Below are positions 1 to 9,877 of a stretch of DNA of 64,000 nucleotides, piece by piece. Location of the stretch: the NCBI GenBank assembly GCA_050950785.1, contig JBMNIG010000027.1:1-64000 (forward strand), given 5' to 3'. The stretch's first letter is position 1. The number at the start of each line of letters is the position of its first letter. This stretch comes from JAAYOS01 sp050950785. Its GTDB lineage: Bacteria > Bacillota > Clostridia > Oscillospirales > JAAYOS01. The translations under genes were made by a program, and so were the position numbers. The notes beneath the pieces were generated by a model. It was not told the origin of the DNA, ran no database searches, and saw only the letters and a list, made by a program, of their open reading frames with translations.

Positions 1-51
1 GCTTATTATAATAGACGTGAGAAAGAAAATCAACATCTGTCGGTGAATTTT

Positions 52-1393
52 ATGGAACTCACTTCTTCCAAACAGAATATCTTTGACGTCTCGCCCTGGC
101 GGGCCATCACCGGTCTCTGCATCCCCTCGCTGATTTCCATCGTGGTGATGATGCTCTACAATATGGCGGACATGTACTTCGTGGCATGGATGAACGATCT
201 GCGGCAGGTGGCAGCCGTGTCCTTGGCCTCGCCGGTGTTTTCGATCCTCATGGCCATCAGCACCATGATCGGCAACGGCGGCTGCACCAAGATCGCCCAG
301 GCCATGGGCGCGCAGGATCGGGAAGCCCTGCGGCGCTATACCGCCACGGGCTTCTGGGCCAGCATCGTCTTCGGGCTGGTCTTTGCGCTGGCCTGCTTTG
401 TGTGCATCACGCCGCTGCTGGGCTTCCTCGGCGCGACGGAGGACACCTGGGCCTACACCCGCTCCTATCTTCTCATCATGGCAGCCGGAGCACCGATTGT
501 GCTGCTGAACCACTCCCTCGGCGGGATGCTGCGCGGTGAGGGCCTGGTCAAGGTCGGTCTCGCCTCGAGCATGATCTCCACCTTTGCCAACATCGCGCTC
601 GATCCGCTGTTCATCCTGACCTTCAAGCTGGGCGTGGCCGGGGCGGCCATCGCCACCGTGCTGGGCAACGCCATCGCAACCTGCTATATCCTGCTCTACC
701 GTGCGCGCCACCGGGATGTCTGCCTGCTGGAGCTGCGCCACGCCTACGCCAAAGAGCTGCGTATCCTCGGTGCCATCCTGGCGCTGGGCCTGCCTAACGC
801 CATCAGCAGTATTCTCAGCGGCCTGGCAGGGACCTTCTCCAACCGTCTGTTGGTGGGCTACGGCACCGCCGCTATCGCGGCCATGGCTGCGGCGGGCAAA
901 TCGGTGCTCATCGTCACGATGGTGCAGATGGGCATCTGCATGGGCATCCAGCCGCTGCTGGCCTATTGCTATGGCGGCAGGGACTGGAAAAAACTCAAGG
1001 GGATCGTGCTTCGGCTGCTGCTGCTTACTGTGTCGCTCGGTGTTGGTCTGACCGCCGTGATGTGGTTTGCTCGACGCTCGATGGTGAGTCTCTTCCTGCG
1101 GGATGCGGACGCAGCCGAACTCGCTGTTCGTGTCGTAGGCTACCTGCTGCTGATGGGACCCTTCAACGGACTTTACTATCTCTCCACCAACTTCCTGCAG
1201 GCGGCCGGGAACGCGCCTGCTGCCTCGGTGGCCTCGCACTGCGCCAAGGGCTTCTGCTGATCCCGCTGCTCTACCTGATGGAGCACTTCTTCGGCCTGAT
1301 CGGTCTTGCCTTGGCGCACACCGTTGCGGACGCGGCAGCGATCCTGATCACGGAGCCATGGCGATCCTGTACTACCGAAGGGTATCGAAATAG
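52..1393 (+). pseudogene. MATE-family efflux transporter, interrupted by two frameshifts
   Basis: The product resembles multi-antimicrobial extrusion (MATE) transporters, about 12-TM exporters of cationic drugs driven by Na+ or H+. The N-terminal segment shows the family pattern (IPSLISIVVMMLYNMADMYF). Near 1233 the frame must change to continue with RQGLLLIPLLYL, and near 1350 it must change again to finish as MAILYYRRVSK with the stop at 1391-1393. Each jump fits one lost base. The start at ATG 52 is chosen because GGTGA sits 5 bases upstream; GTG 43 is possible, and the frame is open to the window edge. A TATAAT lies at 7-12. This is either a decaying gene or consensus indel errors. Confidence 0.75.
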
Positions 1394-1406
1394 AATATGC
1401 TGTGCA

Positions 1407-1449
1407 AAAGAGGCGCCGCGGAGGTTCATTTATCCTCTGCGGCGCTTTT
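1407..1449. terminator. Bidirectional terminator between the convergent MATE and GH2 genes
   Basis: The stem GCGCCGC (1413-1419) pairs with GCGGCGC (1439-1445), continued inward by GAGG/CCTC, with AAAAG before it and TTTT after it. It can therefore stop transcription from both converging genes. Confidence 0.75.
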
Positions 1450-1466
1450 CGCATGTTTGTATGAAT

Positions 1467-3886
1467 TCAGCCAATTTTCAGGGTCAACGACATTTCCCCA
1501 AGTCCGTCAGCGCGGACGGTCAGGGTCGCCGCCCCGGTCTCCGTTCCCGCGCGCAGCACGGCGAGGGCGCGACCCTTATAGGCCTTCACGCAGCCGGAAA
1601 CATAGTTTTCCTCCGTCTTGGGTCTCGCGGAGCCGAAGGCCAGCAGCCTGGCCGCGCCGGAGACTTCCGCAGTCAGCTCGTTTTCAGCATAAGGCACGAG
1701 GTTACCGTCCGCGTCGACCACCTCGACCACGGCAAAGCAGAGTTCCTCCTCGTTTGCGGAGAGCTTTTCTTTTTCTGCATGAATACGGACACCCGCCGCC
1801 GCGCCGCCGGAGCGGAGCGTATCGCGGGAGACTTCCGTTTCACCGTCATAGCTGATAGCTGTCAACTCGCCTGGGCAATAGCTCGTCTCGAATACCACGC
1901 GGTTTTCCTCGGTGGCAGCGCGGCCAAGGCTCTCACCGTTTACGAGCAGCTCCACCTCCGGAGCGGAGGAATAGACCTCGACGGCGACGGGGCTGCCCGC
2001 CTCCACCGGCCAGGTCCAACTGTGGGCGCAGTCTGTCCAGCCGTAGCGGCCCAGGATCTCCACCTCGTCATGGTGGCGCGGGTCGCGCACGGCGAGATAA
2101 GTTTCCTCGCTTCCCCAGACGATGCGGCGATAGGCCATTTCCGGCTTTTCAAAACCCAGCAGGTCAAAGCCGCCCGCGCCGGCCGTGCGCCAGGGGTACT
2201 CGGCGTAGTACATGCCGCGTGCCGCCTCGGCCGCCTTGTCCGGCGTGGTGTGGATCACCTTGCCGATGCCCGCCTCGCCGATGTAGTCCTGGCTGGTCCA
2301 GACGAAGTCCCCGATCAGATAGGGGTACTTCTCCACGTCCCGCCAGTAGGAGAGCATCTCGCGGGGCTTGGACTCGGTGCAGCAGATGACACGGTTGGGA
2401 AAAAGCTCTCCCGCCTCGGCGTAGTGATAGTCCAGGTAATTGTAGCCCACCACGTCCCAGGGGGCAGCAAAGGCCTCGGTGCGATCGTTCCAGATCGCCT
2501 TGCCGAATTTGCTGTCCAGATTGCTCACGCCTCCGGTCAGCGCGGAGGGGTCCTCCATCAGAGAATTCCAGAAGGCGGCGGTATCGTCGTCGTCCAACCC
2601 GCTGAAGAAGGAGCATAGCGCGCCGCAGATCGGGCGGGTGCTGTCCAATTCCCGCGCGGCCTCGGCAAGCTGGGCCGAAACGCGGTAGCCCTCTGACAGG
2701 CCGGCCTGCTCGCGCAGCTCGTTGCCGATGGACCACATCACAATGCTGGGGTGGTTGCAGTCGCGGCGGATGAAGCTCTCCAGCTCTGTCCGCCATTCGG
2801 CGGCAAAATGCATGGTGAAATCGTGGAGGTTCTTCGACATGTTCCAGGTATCGAAGGCCTCCTCGATCACCACGAGACCCAGCCGTCGCAGGCCTCGAGA
2901 AAGACGGAGGATGCGGGGTTGTGGGCGCAGCGGATGGCGTTGAAGCCGTTATCCTTGTGGGCTTTCAGCTTCCGGTACTCCGCCTCGTAAAAGCTCGCCG
3001 CGCCGAGGATGCCGTTGTCGTGGTGCAGGCAGCCGCCGCGGAGCTTCACCGTGCGGCCGTTGAGGACAAAGCCGTTCTTCGCGTCCACCGAGATGGTGCG
3101 CACGCCGAAGATCGTTTCCGCCCCGTCCAGCATATCGCCGTTTTCGGCGATCAATGCCGCCTCGACCTCGTAGAGATTGGGGTCGTCGATGTCCCAGAGC
3201 TTTGCGTTTTCCATGCAAAGCTGTGTCCGGCAGCTCTTCGTCTTGCCCGCCGGAACGAAGACGCGGATCTTGCCCCTCGCGGTGCTGTCTTTGACCGTGA
3301 AATCCACCCAGCCGCAGAAATCCCGCGCTGTGTGGTTTTCCACCGTCGCCTCGGCGATGACAAAGGCGTCGCCGTTCAGGATATGGTCGGTGTGCAGATA
3401 CAGCCCGTCGGGGGCCAGGTGCGTCGTCGGCGCGTGAAGCAAAAACACGTCGCGGTAGATGCCGCCGCCGGAATACCAGCGGGAGTTGGGCTCGTGGTCG
3501 TTCGAGACCGTGACGGCCAAACGGTTGACCACGCCGAACTTGAGCTGCGGCGTGAGATCGACGGTGAAGGGCGTATAGCCATAGTGGTGCAGGCCCATGC
3601 TGTGGCCGTTGAGGCTCACGCGGGTCTCGCCGAAGACGCCGTCGAAATAAACCAGTACCCGCTGCCCTTCCCAGTCCGCGGGGATGTCCAACTGCTTGGT
3701 GTAGGTATAGGTTCCGCCGTCGTAATAGCCGGTATTGGGGCCGTTTTTACTCTTTGGATTGACGTCTCCCTCGATCATGAAGTCGTGGGGCAGCGTCACT
3801 GGACGGGTCTGCACCGGCATCATCGGGATACGGGCGGGCTCGCCCTGCTGGATCGTCCAGCCGAGGTTGATCTTCGTTCTTTTCAT
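1467..3886 (-). pseudogene. Glycoside hydrolase family 2 (beta-galactosidase/glucuronidase type), one frameshift
   Basis: A GH2 exo-glycosidase of about 803 residues. The 5' part (3886 to about 2885) has the sugar-binding jelly roll, the immunoglobulin-like domain and the start of the TIM barrel (RGGCLHHDNGILGA, then CAHNPASS). The 3' part has the acid/base motif WSIGNE, the probable nucleophile region (CTESKP) and C-terminal Ig-like domains. A base appears to be missing near 2884: GAC-GG-CTG should read Asp-Arg-Leu (DRLGLVVIEEAFD). Without it the first half stops at 2867. The start at ATG 3886 has GGGAGG upstream. It is the third gene of an esterase-GH43-GH2 run. No signal peptide is seen, so the enzyme would act in the cytoplasm on imported oligosaccharides. 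Exact substrate unknown. Confidence 0.85.
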
Positions 3887-3899
3887 TTTCCGTCCTCCC

Positions 3900-5708
3900 T
3901 TATCCGTCGATCTCTTTTCCGAGATAGATCGTTTCGCCTTCGGTGATGCCGTTTTCATTGAAGCTGTCCACGCAGAGCCAATAGTCCTGCCCCTTCATCA
4001 GCGTGGTCAGGTCGAGCTCGGTTGCGTCGTACACCAGCCAGGAGTGATAGAGCTTGTCCGGCTTCAGGCCGTAGCGGACGTTATAGCCCTGGGCGGTCGG
4101 CGCGGCGCTCCAGGTAATGCGCGCGTCCATGTCGCCGGTGCGGACGGCTGCTGCCTCCACGGCCGCCGGCTTCTCGCCGCTTCCGTTGCCAAACACGCGC
4201 AGGCCGCTGATGCGCAGCCGCTGCCCGTAGGGCAGCTCGCCGCCCGTCACGCGGATAAAGCGGGTCTGCACGCCCTCCGGGTATTCGTAATAACCGTTGG
4301 AGCACTCCCGCGCCACATCCTCAAGCAGCGTCCAGCTCTTGCCGTCCGCGCTGGCCTCAATGCGATAGTGGGAGATCTGAGGCTCCAGCTCAATGTGCCG
4401 GGAGCGCAGAGAATCGCCGTAGGCCTCCGCGGGGAACGCGACCGCCACATCCTGATCGGCCAGGTTCAACTGGATCGCCCGCACGTCGGAGAGCTTTTCC
4501 AGGTCCACGCAGAGCCATTCGCCCGGCTCCGCCGAGGCGGCGCTCCACCAGTTCTGAATATCCTCGTTGACCGCGAGAGAGGGATCGCTCCCTTCCGCCG
4601 TGGAGGAGACGGTCACAGGCTTGTTGTAGCTCAGCAGCATCCATTCGGGACTGAGCTCCCGGGCGTCGAACTTGCCCTCCGGCACTTTCACTGGGTAGTC
4701 CGCAAAGTTCTGATTACAGAAGAGCGTCCCTTCCTCGTCAAAGCCCGCCGGGAAAAGGCCCACGCGGCGCTCCATGGCGTGGTTGATACTGATGCGCATG
4801 GTGGCGGCGTGCCACCAGTTGCCGTCTTTGTCCTGAATGGTGCTGCCGTGGCCCGCTCCGGTGATGAAGCCGCCGGGCTTGCAGGAGAAGGGGTTGTCCT
4901 TCTGCAGCGTGAAGGGGCCGAGGGGGCTGTCGGAGACGTACACCCCGTCGCTGTAGTTGTATTTCTCCGTGGCCGGGCAGGCGTACTGCAGATAGTACTT
5001 TCCGTCATGCTTGGTCATAAAGGCGCCCTCGATATAGGGCTTGCCGATGGAGAGGAACATGGCCGTCAGCAGCTCCGCGTTGTAGCCCGCCGCCGTCAGT
5101 CCCTCCGGGAGCTCGATGCGCTGGGTTTCCTCGTTGAACATGGCCTTCAGGTGCAGATAGACCTGGCTGTCCTCCTTCTTCTCGCCGCTGCGCTCAAAAC
5201 CCAGCTCCGTCTCCCGACCGCAGACGAGCACCTGCTTTTCGCCGAGAGGCAGCAGGGTCTCCGGATCCAGCTCCACGCCCCAGATGGGCGTCACATTGGA
5301 GCAGCCCCAGTAGAAGTACACCCGTCCGTCCTCGTCCTGGAAAATGTCCGGATCCCAGAACGGGAAGGGCGCGGAGACCTCCTCAAATTCGTCGCTCAAC
5401 GGGTCCTTCGTCCGCAGGAAGGGACAGTTTTCGCTCCGGCGGGAGGCGCTGAACACCATGTAGTCGCCGATCTGCCGCACGTCGGGAGCATAGTCATAGA
5501 TCAGCAGATCGGGATTTGCGTGAAACTTCCATTCTTTCAGATCGTCGCTGTACCAAAAGCCGGCGGACATGGACACAAAAAGATAGTACGTGCCCTTGAA
5601 AAGGATCAGCGTGGGATCCGCCCCCTCGCGGGAGGCGTAGAGCCTGCCGTTTTCGTTGAAATGCTGATAGCGATAGCCGAGATCCAGCGGATTGCAGTAG
5701 CTTTGCAT
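3900..5708 (-). CDS. Glycoside hydrolase family 43 with C-terminal discoidin-like and Fn3-like domains
   Basis: The 602-residue protein begins with a five-bladed GH43 domain (about 1-335). The three acidic catalytic positions are visible: base Asp31 (ADPTL), the pKa-modulating Asp of WDPDIF (119/121), and acid Glu227 (YIEGAF). The GAGHGS motif near 285 is also family-like. Residues about 350-500 resemble an F5/8 type C (discoidin) carbohydrate-binding fold, and 510-602 an Fn3-like module. GH43 enzymes remove xylose or arabinose from xylan-type oligosaccharides; which one applies here cannot be read. No signal peptide is seen. GGAGAG precedes the ATG, and GH2 starts 13 bases after the stop. 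Confidence 0.9.
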   Translation of the reverse strand: MQSYCNPLDLGYRYQHFNENGRLYASREGADPTLILFKGTYYLFVSMSAGFWYSDDLKEWKFHANPDLLIYDYAPDVRQIGDYMVFSASRRSENCPFLRTKDPLSDEFEEVSAPFPFWDPDIFQDEDGRVYFYWGCSNVTPIWGVELDPETLLPLGEKQVLVCGRETELGFERSGEKKEDSQVYLHLKAMFNEETQRIELPEGLTAAGYNAELLTAMFLSIGKPYIEGAFMTKHDGKYYLQYACPATEKYNYSDGVYVSDSPLGPFTLQKDNPFSCKPGGFITGAGHGSTIQDKDGNWWHAATMRISINHAMERRVGLFPAGFDEEGTLFCNQNFADYPVKVPEGKFDARELSPEWMLLSYNKPVTVSSTAEGSDPSLAVNEDIQNWWSAASAEPGEWLCVDLEKLSDVRAIQLNLADQDVAVAFPAEAYGDSLRSRHIELEPQISHYRIEASADGKSWTLLEDVARECSNGYYEYPEGVQTRFIRVTGGELPYGQRLRISGLRVFGNGSGEKPAAVEAAAVRTGDMDARITWSAAPTAQGYNVRYGLKPDKLYHSWLVYDATELDLTTLMKGQDYWLCVDSFNENGITEGETIYLGKEIDG

Positions 5709-5726
5709 GCCTTTTCTCTCCTTTGA

Positions 5727-6779
5727 TCAAAGTTGGTTGGGGATCTTCCGCAGGGCGGCGTCCAACTGCTCCACGATCTCCGCGGGGGTGTTGCCGTAGG
5801 CCAGAGCGGAACGAAGCGTCATCTTTCCGCCGAGACCGGCGGCGGTGGCTGAGGAGGTGCCGATCTCCGCCCGGTCGCCGTATTTCTCTGCCATGCGTTC
5901 CCTGGCCGCCTCCATCATCGGGGCAAGGATCGCGCGGGCGGAGCTGTTCGCCATCAAATGCCCCATCGTGCAGTCTACCGACAGATATTCAGCCCTGTCG
6001 TCGTTTACTTTTTTCCCGCATCGCGGCTCGGTCAGCTCCCTGTCGCCGAATTCGCCTAAGACGTCGCCCAGCCAGGCGATGCTGTCCTCCACCCAGCGGG
6101 CGGCGCGGGGGCAAATCTCCGTTCCCGGATCAAGGACGGCGGAATCGCAGACGCTGAAGCCATGAGGGCCGTAGGCGTAAATATGGCTTTCAAAGCCGAT
6201 CCCCGCCGCGTCCAGCGCACGGGAGAAATTCAGCGTGTTGCTGATGGGGACGATATTGTCCGTCCGGGTAGCGAAGAGAAAGCAGGGGCAGGTCTTGTCG
6301 TCCACGGCGGAAACCAGATCCGGCGCGGAGGGCAGGCATTCCCGCGCGGTCTCGCCCTCCAACACAGCATAGCCCAGGATTGCGGCGTTGGGCCGGCTTT
6401 TCGAGAGCGTCGCTGCGGCCGCGGCCAGATGCCCTCCGGCAGAGAAGCCGACCACGGCGATCTTGTCCGTATAAACATGCCACTCATCCGCATGCTCACG
6501 AATCAGGGTCATCGCCTCTTCATAGTCCTCCAGAGGCTGAGGCCAGGTTGCGTCCTTTCCGACGGAATAGCGGAGGATGAAGGCCTGATAGCCCGCTTTG
6601 GCATAGGCCAATGCAACTGGATCCGCCTCACGATCCGAGCACATGGCGTAGCCTCCTCCGGGGATCACCAGCACGGCCGGGCGCTTCTCGATATGCCGAA
6701 ACTCGCCGCCGACCTCCTGCAGAAAAAGATCCAGCGTGACGCTGCGCTCGGCGCTGAGTACGATTCGATCGGTTTTCAT
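5727..6779 (-). CDS. Alpha/beta-hydrolase, acetyl-xylan-esterase-like, with a C-terminal extension
   Basis: Residues 1-240 form an alpha/beta-hydrolase of the BD-FAE/Axe type. The oxyanion motif is GGGY (41-44), the nucleophile elbow GFSAG with Ser113, and the likely partners Asp174 (RTDNIVP) and His206 (GPHGF). Such enzymes deacetylate sugars or xylan oligomers. Residues 250-350 form a separate extension, mostly helical by eye, for which I recognise no function. It is the first gene of the glycosidase run (18 bases to GH43), with GGGAGG before the ATG. The context supports removal of acetyl groups before GH43 and GH2 act. Confidence 0.85.
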   Translation of the reverse strand: MKTDRIVLSAERSVTLDLFLQEVGGEFRHIEKRPAVLVIPGGGYAMCSDREADPVALAYAKAGYQAFILRYSVGKDATWPQPLEDYEEAMTLIREHADEWHVYTDKIAVVGFSAGGHLAAAAATLSKSRPNAAILGYAVLEGETARECLPSAPDLVSAVDDKTCPCFLFATRTDNIVPISNTLNFSRALDAAGIGFESHIYAYGPHGFSVCDSAVLDPGTEICPRAARWVEDSIAWLGDVLGEFGDRELTEPRCGKKVNDDRAEYLSVDCTMGHLMANSSARAILAPMMEAARERMAEKYGDRAEIGTSSATAAGLGGKMTLRSALAYGNTPAEIVEQLDAALRKIPNQL

Positions 6780-6889
6780 TTGTATTCCTCCCGTGAAATA
6801 TCTTTTCTACGTTTGCCTACATCATAACACACACCTCGCCATACCGTTAGAACAATGCAGCTCGTATTAGTAACATTTTGTTTTTTTCG

Positions 6890-6925
6890 TAAAGAAAGCT
6901 GCCGTCAGTTTAAACCGGCGGCAGC
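6890..6925 (-). terminator. Terminator after the TetR gene
   Basis: On the minus strand GCTGCCG/CGGCAGC (6919-6925 with 6898-6904) forms a GC-rich hairpin followed by TTTCTTT. It separates tetR from the downstream esterase, so the glycosidase run probably has its own promoter in 6780-6890, where none stands out. Confidence 0.65.
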
Positions 6926-6934
6926 AGAGCCTGT

Positions 6935-7540
6935 TTATTTCTCCTGATGCATCTGGCCGACCAGTGTCAGGATCCTGTCCTTTGCGTCCTCCACGTCGTC
7001 TACCCGGAAGAAATACGCCGTCATGTTCAGCCAGGAATCCAACATCCGCGTGGATAGTTCCGCCTCATCGATCTCATGGTTCAAAAAGTAGACGAAGAAG
7101 CTCACCGTCATTCCTGCCAGGATATCCATTTCCAGTTCGTTTAAGCGCGCATTTGCCCTGCGCAGCCAGGCGACAAAAAGCTGACGCATCCGGCCCTGCA
7201 GATCGAGGTTTTCCGAGCGCGCCGCGAGGATCTGCCGCATTTGGCTGCGGTTATGTGCCAGATAGCCACACAGCGTGGCGTTGATCTTCTCCAGATTCAA
7301 CTCGCCGCGCCCTGTGACCTCTTCGATTCGTTCCGTCAACCCAGCGATGTATTTCTCCTGCAAGCGCTCCAGAATGGCGTATTTGTCCGGAAAATGCTGA
7401 TAGAAGGTGGAGCGGCTGACCATCGCCACGTCCAGAATGTCCTGCACGGAGATCTTCTCCAGACTTTTGCTTTCCATTACCTTTAACAGCGCGTTGGTGA
7501 TGTCCCGATCCGTGCGCTCAAATTGATTGACTCGTTTCAT
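6935..7540 (-). CDS. TetR/AcrR-family transcriptional regulator
   Basis: 201 residues. The N-terminal helix-turn-helix (about 25-50) carries VSRSTFYQHFPDKYAIL, the classic TetR recognition-helix pattern. The C-terminal half is a helical ligand-binding domain of the TetR_C type with no diagnostic residues. The start at ATG 7540 has GGAGG 7 bases upstream; an upstream in-frame start is less likely. The gene is divergent from the esterase at 7700 and lies upstream of the glycosidase run on the same strand, so it may regulate either. A palindrome just downstream of its own -10 box suggests autorepression. Confidence 0.9.
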   Translation of the reverse strand: MKRVNQFERTDRDITNALLKVMESKSLEKISVQDILDVAMVSRSTFYQHFPDKYAILERLQEKYIAGLTERIEEVTGRGELNLEKINATLCGYLAHNRSQMRQILAARSENLDLQGRMRQLFVAWLRRANARLNELEMDILAGMTVSFFVYFLNHEIDEAELSTRMLDSWLNMTAYFFRVDDVEDAKDRILTLVGQMHQEK

Positions 7541-7559
7541 GCTGCGCCTCCGCTTATCC

Positions 7560-7601
7560 AACAATTTGTTTTATTATAGAATGGTTTTTATGGTTTGTCC
7601 A
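7560..7601 (-). promoter_or_regulatory. tetR promoter with a candidate TetR operator
   Basis: On the minus strand TGGACA (7601-7596), a 17-bp spacer and TATAAT (7578-7573) form a near-consensus sigma-A promoter reading into tetR. The palindrome AACAATTTGTT (7560-7570) lies immediately downstream, at the expected transcription start, a usual place for an autoregulatory TetR operator. The operator role is inferred. Confidence 0.6.
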
Positions 7602-7699
7602 GTAAGCAGATTCCGACCCGCTTTTGATGCTGGTTTTCGCCGCTTTTGTGCGGTATCTTTTCATCAGAAACCAAAAAACGAACAAGGAGGACTTGAAAA

Positions 7700-8602
7700 A
7701 TGGCAAGTGTAGAAATGGAAAATCTGAAGCAGATCATGAAGCAGATGATGGCGGCGGGTTTTGCCCCCAAGTTTGACGGCGGCCTCGATCCCATGCAACT
7801 GCGCAAGGTGGTCCAGACCGCCCAGGCCCACATGGCGCTGGAGCCGGGTGTCACCTATGAATCCTGCACCCTCGGCGGCATTGAGGCCGAGCTGAGCATC
7901 CCCGAGAATGCCCGCGACGACGCCATCGTGATCTATATCCACGGCGGCGGCCTGATCTGCGGCACGGCTGAGACCAGCCGCGGCTACGCAGGAATGCTGG
8001 CCGGAGAGAGCAAGCTGCCGGTCTACTCCTTTACCTATCGCCTCGCTCCCGAGAATAAGTTTCCAGCCGCGCTGGAGGACAGCTTTGCCGTCTACAAGGC
8101 CGTACTGGAAAAGCATCCCGACAAGCCAATCTTCCTGATCGGTGAGAGCGGCGGTGCGTACCTCTGCATTGTCACCGCGCTGAAGGCCCGCGACGAGGGC
8201 GTAACGCTCCCGACCGCGATCGTACCCTATTCTCCTCCCATCGACTTCTCTGGTGCCATCGACCGTCACTTCCCCGGTAACAAGGACTTCACCGTGACCC
8301 CGGACGGGCTCGGCTGGCTGTCCACGCTCTACTGCATGGAGGAGCAGGTTCGCGATCCCTATGTGTCTCCCTATTATGCTGACTACACCGGCCTCTGCCC
8401 GATTCTTTTGGCCTGGGACGAGAGCGAGAGCCTGGCGGTGGATTCCGAAGTGCTGCGCGATAAGGCCCAGGCTGCGGGCGTTGAGGTCGTTTGGAAATCC
8501 TATCCCGACTGCTTCCATGCCTTCGCCACCACCGGCCGCGGCACGCCGGAGAGCTACGAGATTCTCCGCGATACCATTGCTTTCTTCAACGCGCATATCT
8601 GA
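7700..8602 (+). CDS. Alpha/beta-hydrolase fold-3 (HSL-family) esterase
   Basis: 300 residues of the hormone-sensitive-lipase type. HGGG (81-84) forms the oxyanion hole, GESGG holds nucleophile Ser150, and His273 (CFHAF) with an acidic residue near 240-243 completes the triad. RLAPENKFPAALED is also typical. The family hydrolyses short-chain acyl esters; the natural substrate here is unknown. AAGGAGG lies just upstream of the ATG. The gene is 59 bases from a phosphotriesterase-family gene, and the two probably share a transcript ending at 9810-9855. Confidence 0.9.
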   Translation: MASVEMENLKQIMKQMMAAGFAPKFDGGLDPMQLRKVVQTAQAHMALEPGVTYESCTLGGIEAELSIPENARDDAIVIYIHGGGLICGTAETSRGYAGMLAGESKLPVYSFTYRLAPENKFPAALEDSFAVYKAVLEKHPDKPIFLIGESGGAYLCIVTALKARDEGVTLPTAIVPYSPPIDFSGAIDRHFPGNKDFTVTPDGLGWLSTLYCMEEQVRDPYVSPYYADYTGLCPILLAWDESESLAVDSEVLRDKAQAAGVEVVWKSYPDCFHAFATTGRGTPESYEILRDTIAFFNAHI

Positions 8603-8661
8603 ACGATTCAAAGAGCCTCGGTTTTTACCGGGGCTCCAGCTACAGAAACGAGGTTAAAAAC

Positions 8662-9762
8662 ATGAGTAAACGCATCACCACCGTCCGCGGCGACATCGCG
8701 CCTGAACAGCTCGGCTTTACCTCTCTGCACGAGCATACCTTTCTCGACCTCCGCATTGCGGGCAGCTTCCTGAAAAACTACTTCAAAAACATCCCTGCCT
8801 CCATGCTGGAGTTCAAACCGGAAAACTATGCCTTTCTCAAGCAGGGCGTCTACCTTGTCAGCGACGAGTGCGCTGTAGTGGACGATATGGATTTTCTGTT
8901 GAAGGAGTATGGATTTTTCAAGGCGGACGGCGGGCAGTCCGTCGTGGATTGCTCACCCATTGGTGGGCGCGGCGATGTGAAAAAGATCCGCGAGCTGTCG
9001 GAGCGCACAGGTCTGAATATCCTCTGCGCCACCGGAGTCTATACCATGACCTCTCGCCCGCCGGAGCTGCTGGGCAAGGACGAGGAGTTTTACTATCAGA
9101 CCTTCAAGCGCGAGGTGGAGGACGGCATCGACGGCACGGACGTCCATCCCGGGCTTTTGAAGGCCGCTATCGCCACCTATGGCCCTGACGGTAAGATCAT
9201 GGACGGAGAACTGGCCGGTGTGCGCGCCTGTGCCCGTCTCTCTGCGGAAACCGGGCTCGCGGTCCACATCCACACCGATCCGAACATCAGCGGCGCGGAC
9301 GTTGTAGCCACGGCGAAGCTGGCTATCGAATGTGGAGCAGAGCCGGGCAAAGTGCATGTCTGCCACATGGACAACCGTATCGCCAAGGATGTGCCGGTGC
9401 ATGATTACCTGACCAAGCCGGAGCAGGATCGAACCTTGAATCTGGATACCCACAAGGAACTGCTGAATCTGGGTGTGACCATCGGTCTGGACACCTGGGG
9501 TATGCCCATCACCAACGACAATTTCTTCATGCCGGATGACTTTGAGCGCCTGAAGGCGCTGATCACCCTGATCGATCTTGGTTATGTGGATCAGCTTACC
9601 CTCGGCAACGACTTTTCCTCCAAGCTCCTGGGCCGCACCTACGGCAACTATGGCTGCACCCGCTTTGCGGAGTTTGCCCTGCCCATGCTCAAGCGCCATG
9701 GCTACGAGGCTGCCATCGCCAAGCTGGTTGTAGAGAATCCGAGAAGGATCTTGGAATATTGA
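8662..9762 (+). CDS. Phosphotriesterase-family metal-dependent hydrolase (lactonase-like)
   Basis: 366 residues with the amidohydrolase-type binuclear metal site of the PTE family: HEH (His23/His25), a candidate bridging Lys167 (GLLKAAIAT), His in HIHT (202-204), His in HVCHMD (232-235), and Asp317 (GNDFS). Bacterial relatives include lactonases and phospho-sugar lactonases, so a sugar-lactone substrate is plausible next to glycosidases but not shown. The start at ATG 8662 (MSKRITTVRG) is chosen because GAGG precedes it; the longer frame overlaps the previous gene. Cytoplasmic. Confidence 0.85.
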   Translation: MSKRITTVRGDIAPEQLGFTSLHEHTFLDLRIAGSFLKNYFKNIPASMLEFKPENYAFLKQGVYLVSDECAVVDDMDFLLKEYGFFKADGGQSVVDCSPIGGRGDVKKIRELSERTGLNILCATGVYTMTSRPPELLGKDEEFYYQTFKREVEDGIDGTDVHPGLLKAAIATYGPDGKIMDGELAGVRACARLSAETGLAVHIHTDPNISGADVVATAKLAIECGAEPGKVHVCHMDNRIAKDVPVHDYLTKPEQDRTLNLDTHKELLNLGVTIGLDTWGMPITNDNFFMPDDFERLKALITLIDLGYVDQLTLGNDFSSKLLGRTYGNYGCTRFAEFALPMLKRHGYEAAIAKLVVENPRRILEY

Positions 9763-9809
9763 TAGAACCGGGCTGATGCAAGCGCGTTAAATATTTCAGT
9801 AAGTATGTT

Positions 9810-9855
9810 GAGGAAGCAGTGAAGCTTGTCTGTGCTTTGCTGCTTCCTCATTTTT
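9810..9855 (+). terminator. Terminator after the phosphotriesterase-family gene
   Basis: A perfect 10-bp stem, GAGGAAGCAG (9810-9819) with CTGCTTCCTC (9840-9849), followed by ATTTTT. Confidence 0.85.
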
Positions 9856-9877
9856 AACCAAATCAAGCATCCGAATA

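Noticed and set aside
1397..1855. Plus-strand ORFs across the GH2, GH43 and esterase genes (to about 6827)
   Set aside because: They are Arg/Ala/Val-rich shadows of the GC-rich minus-strand genes, with no family motif.
7664..8611. Long minus-strand ORF (315 codons) over the HSL esterase
   Set aside because: Antisense frame of a clear alpha/beta-hydrolase with full catalytic motifs on the plus strand.
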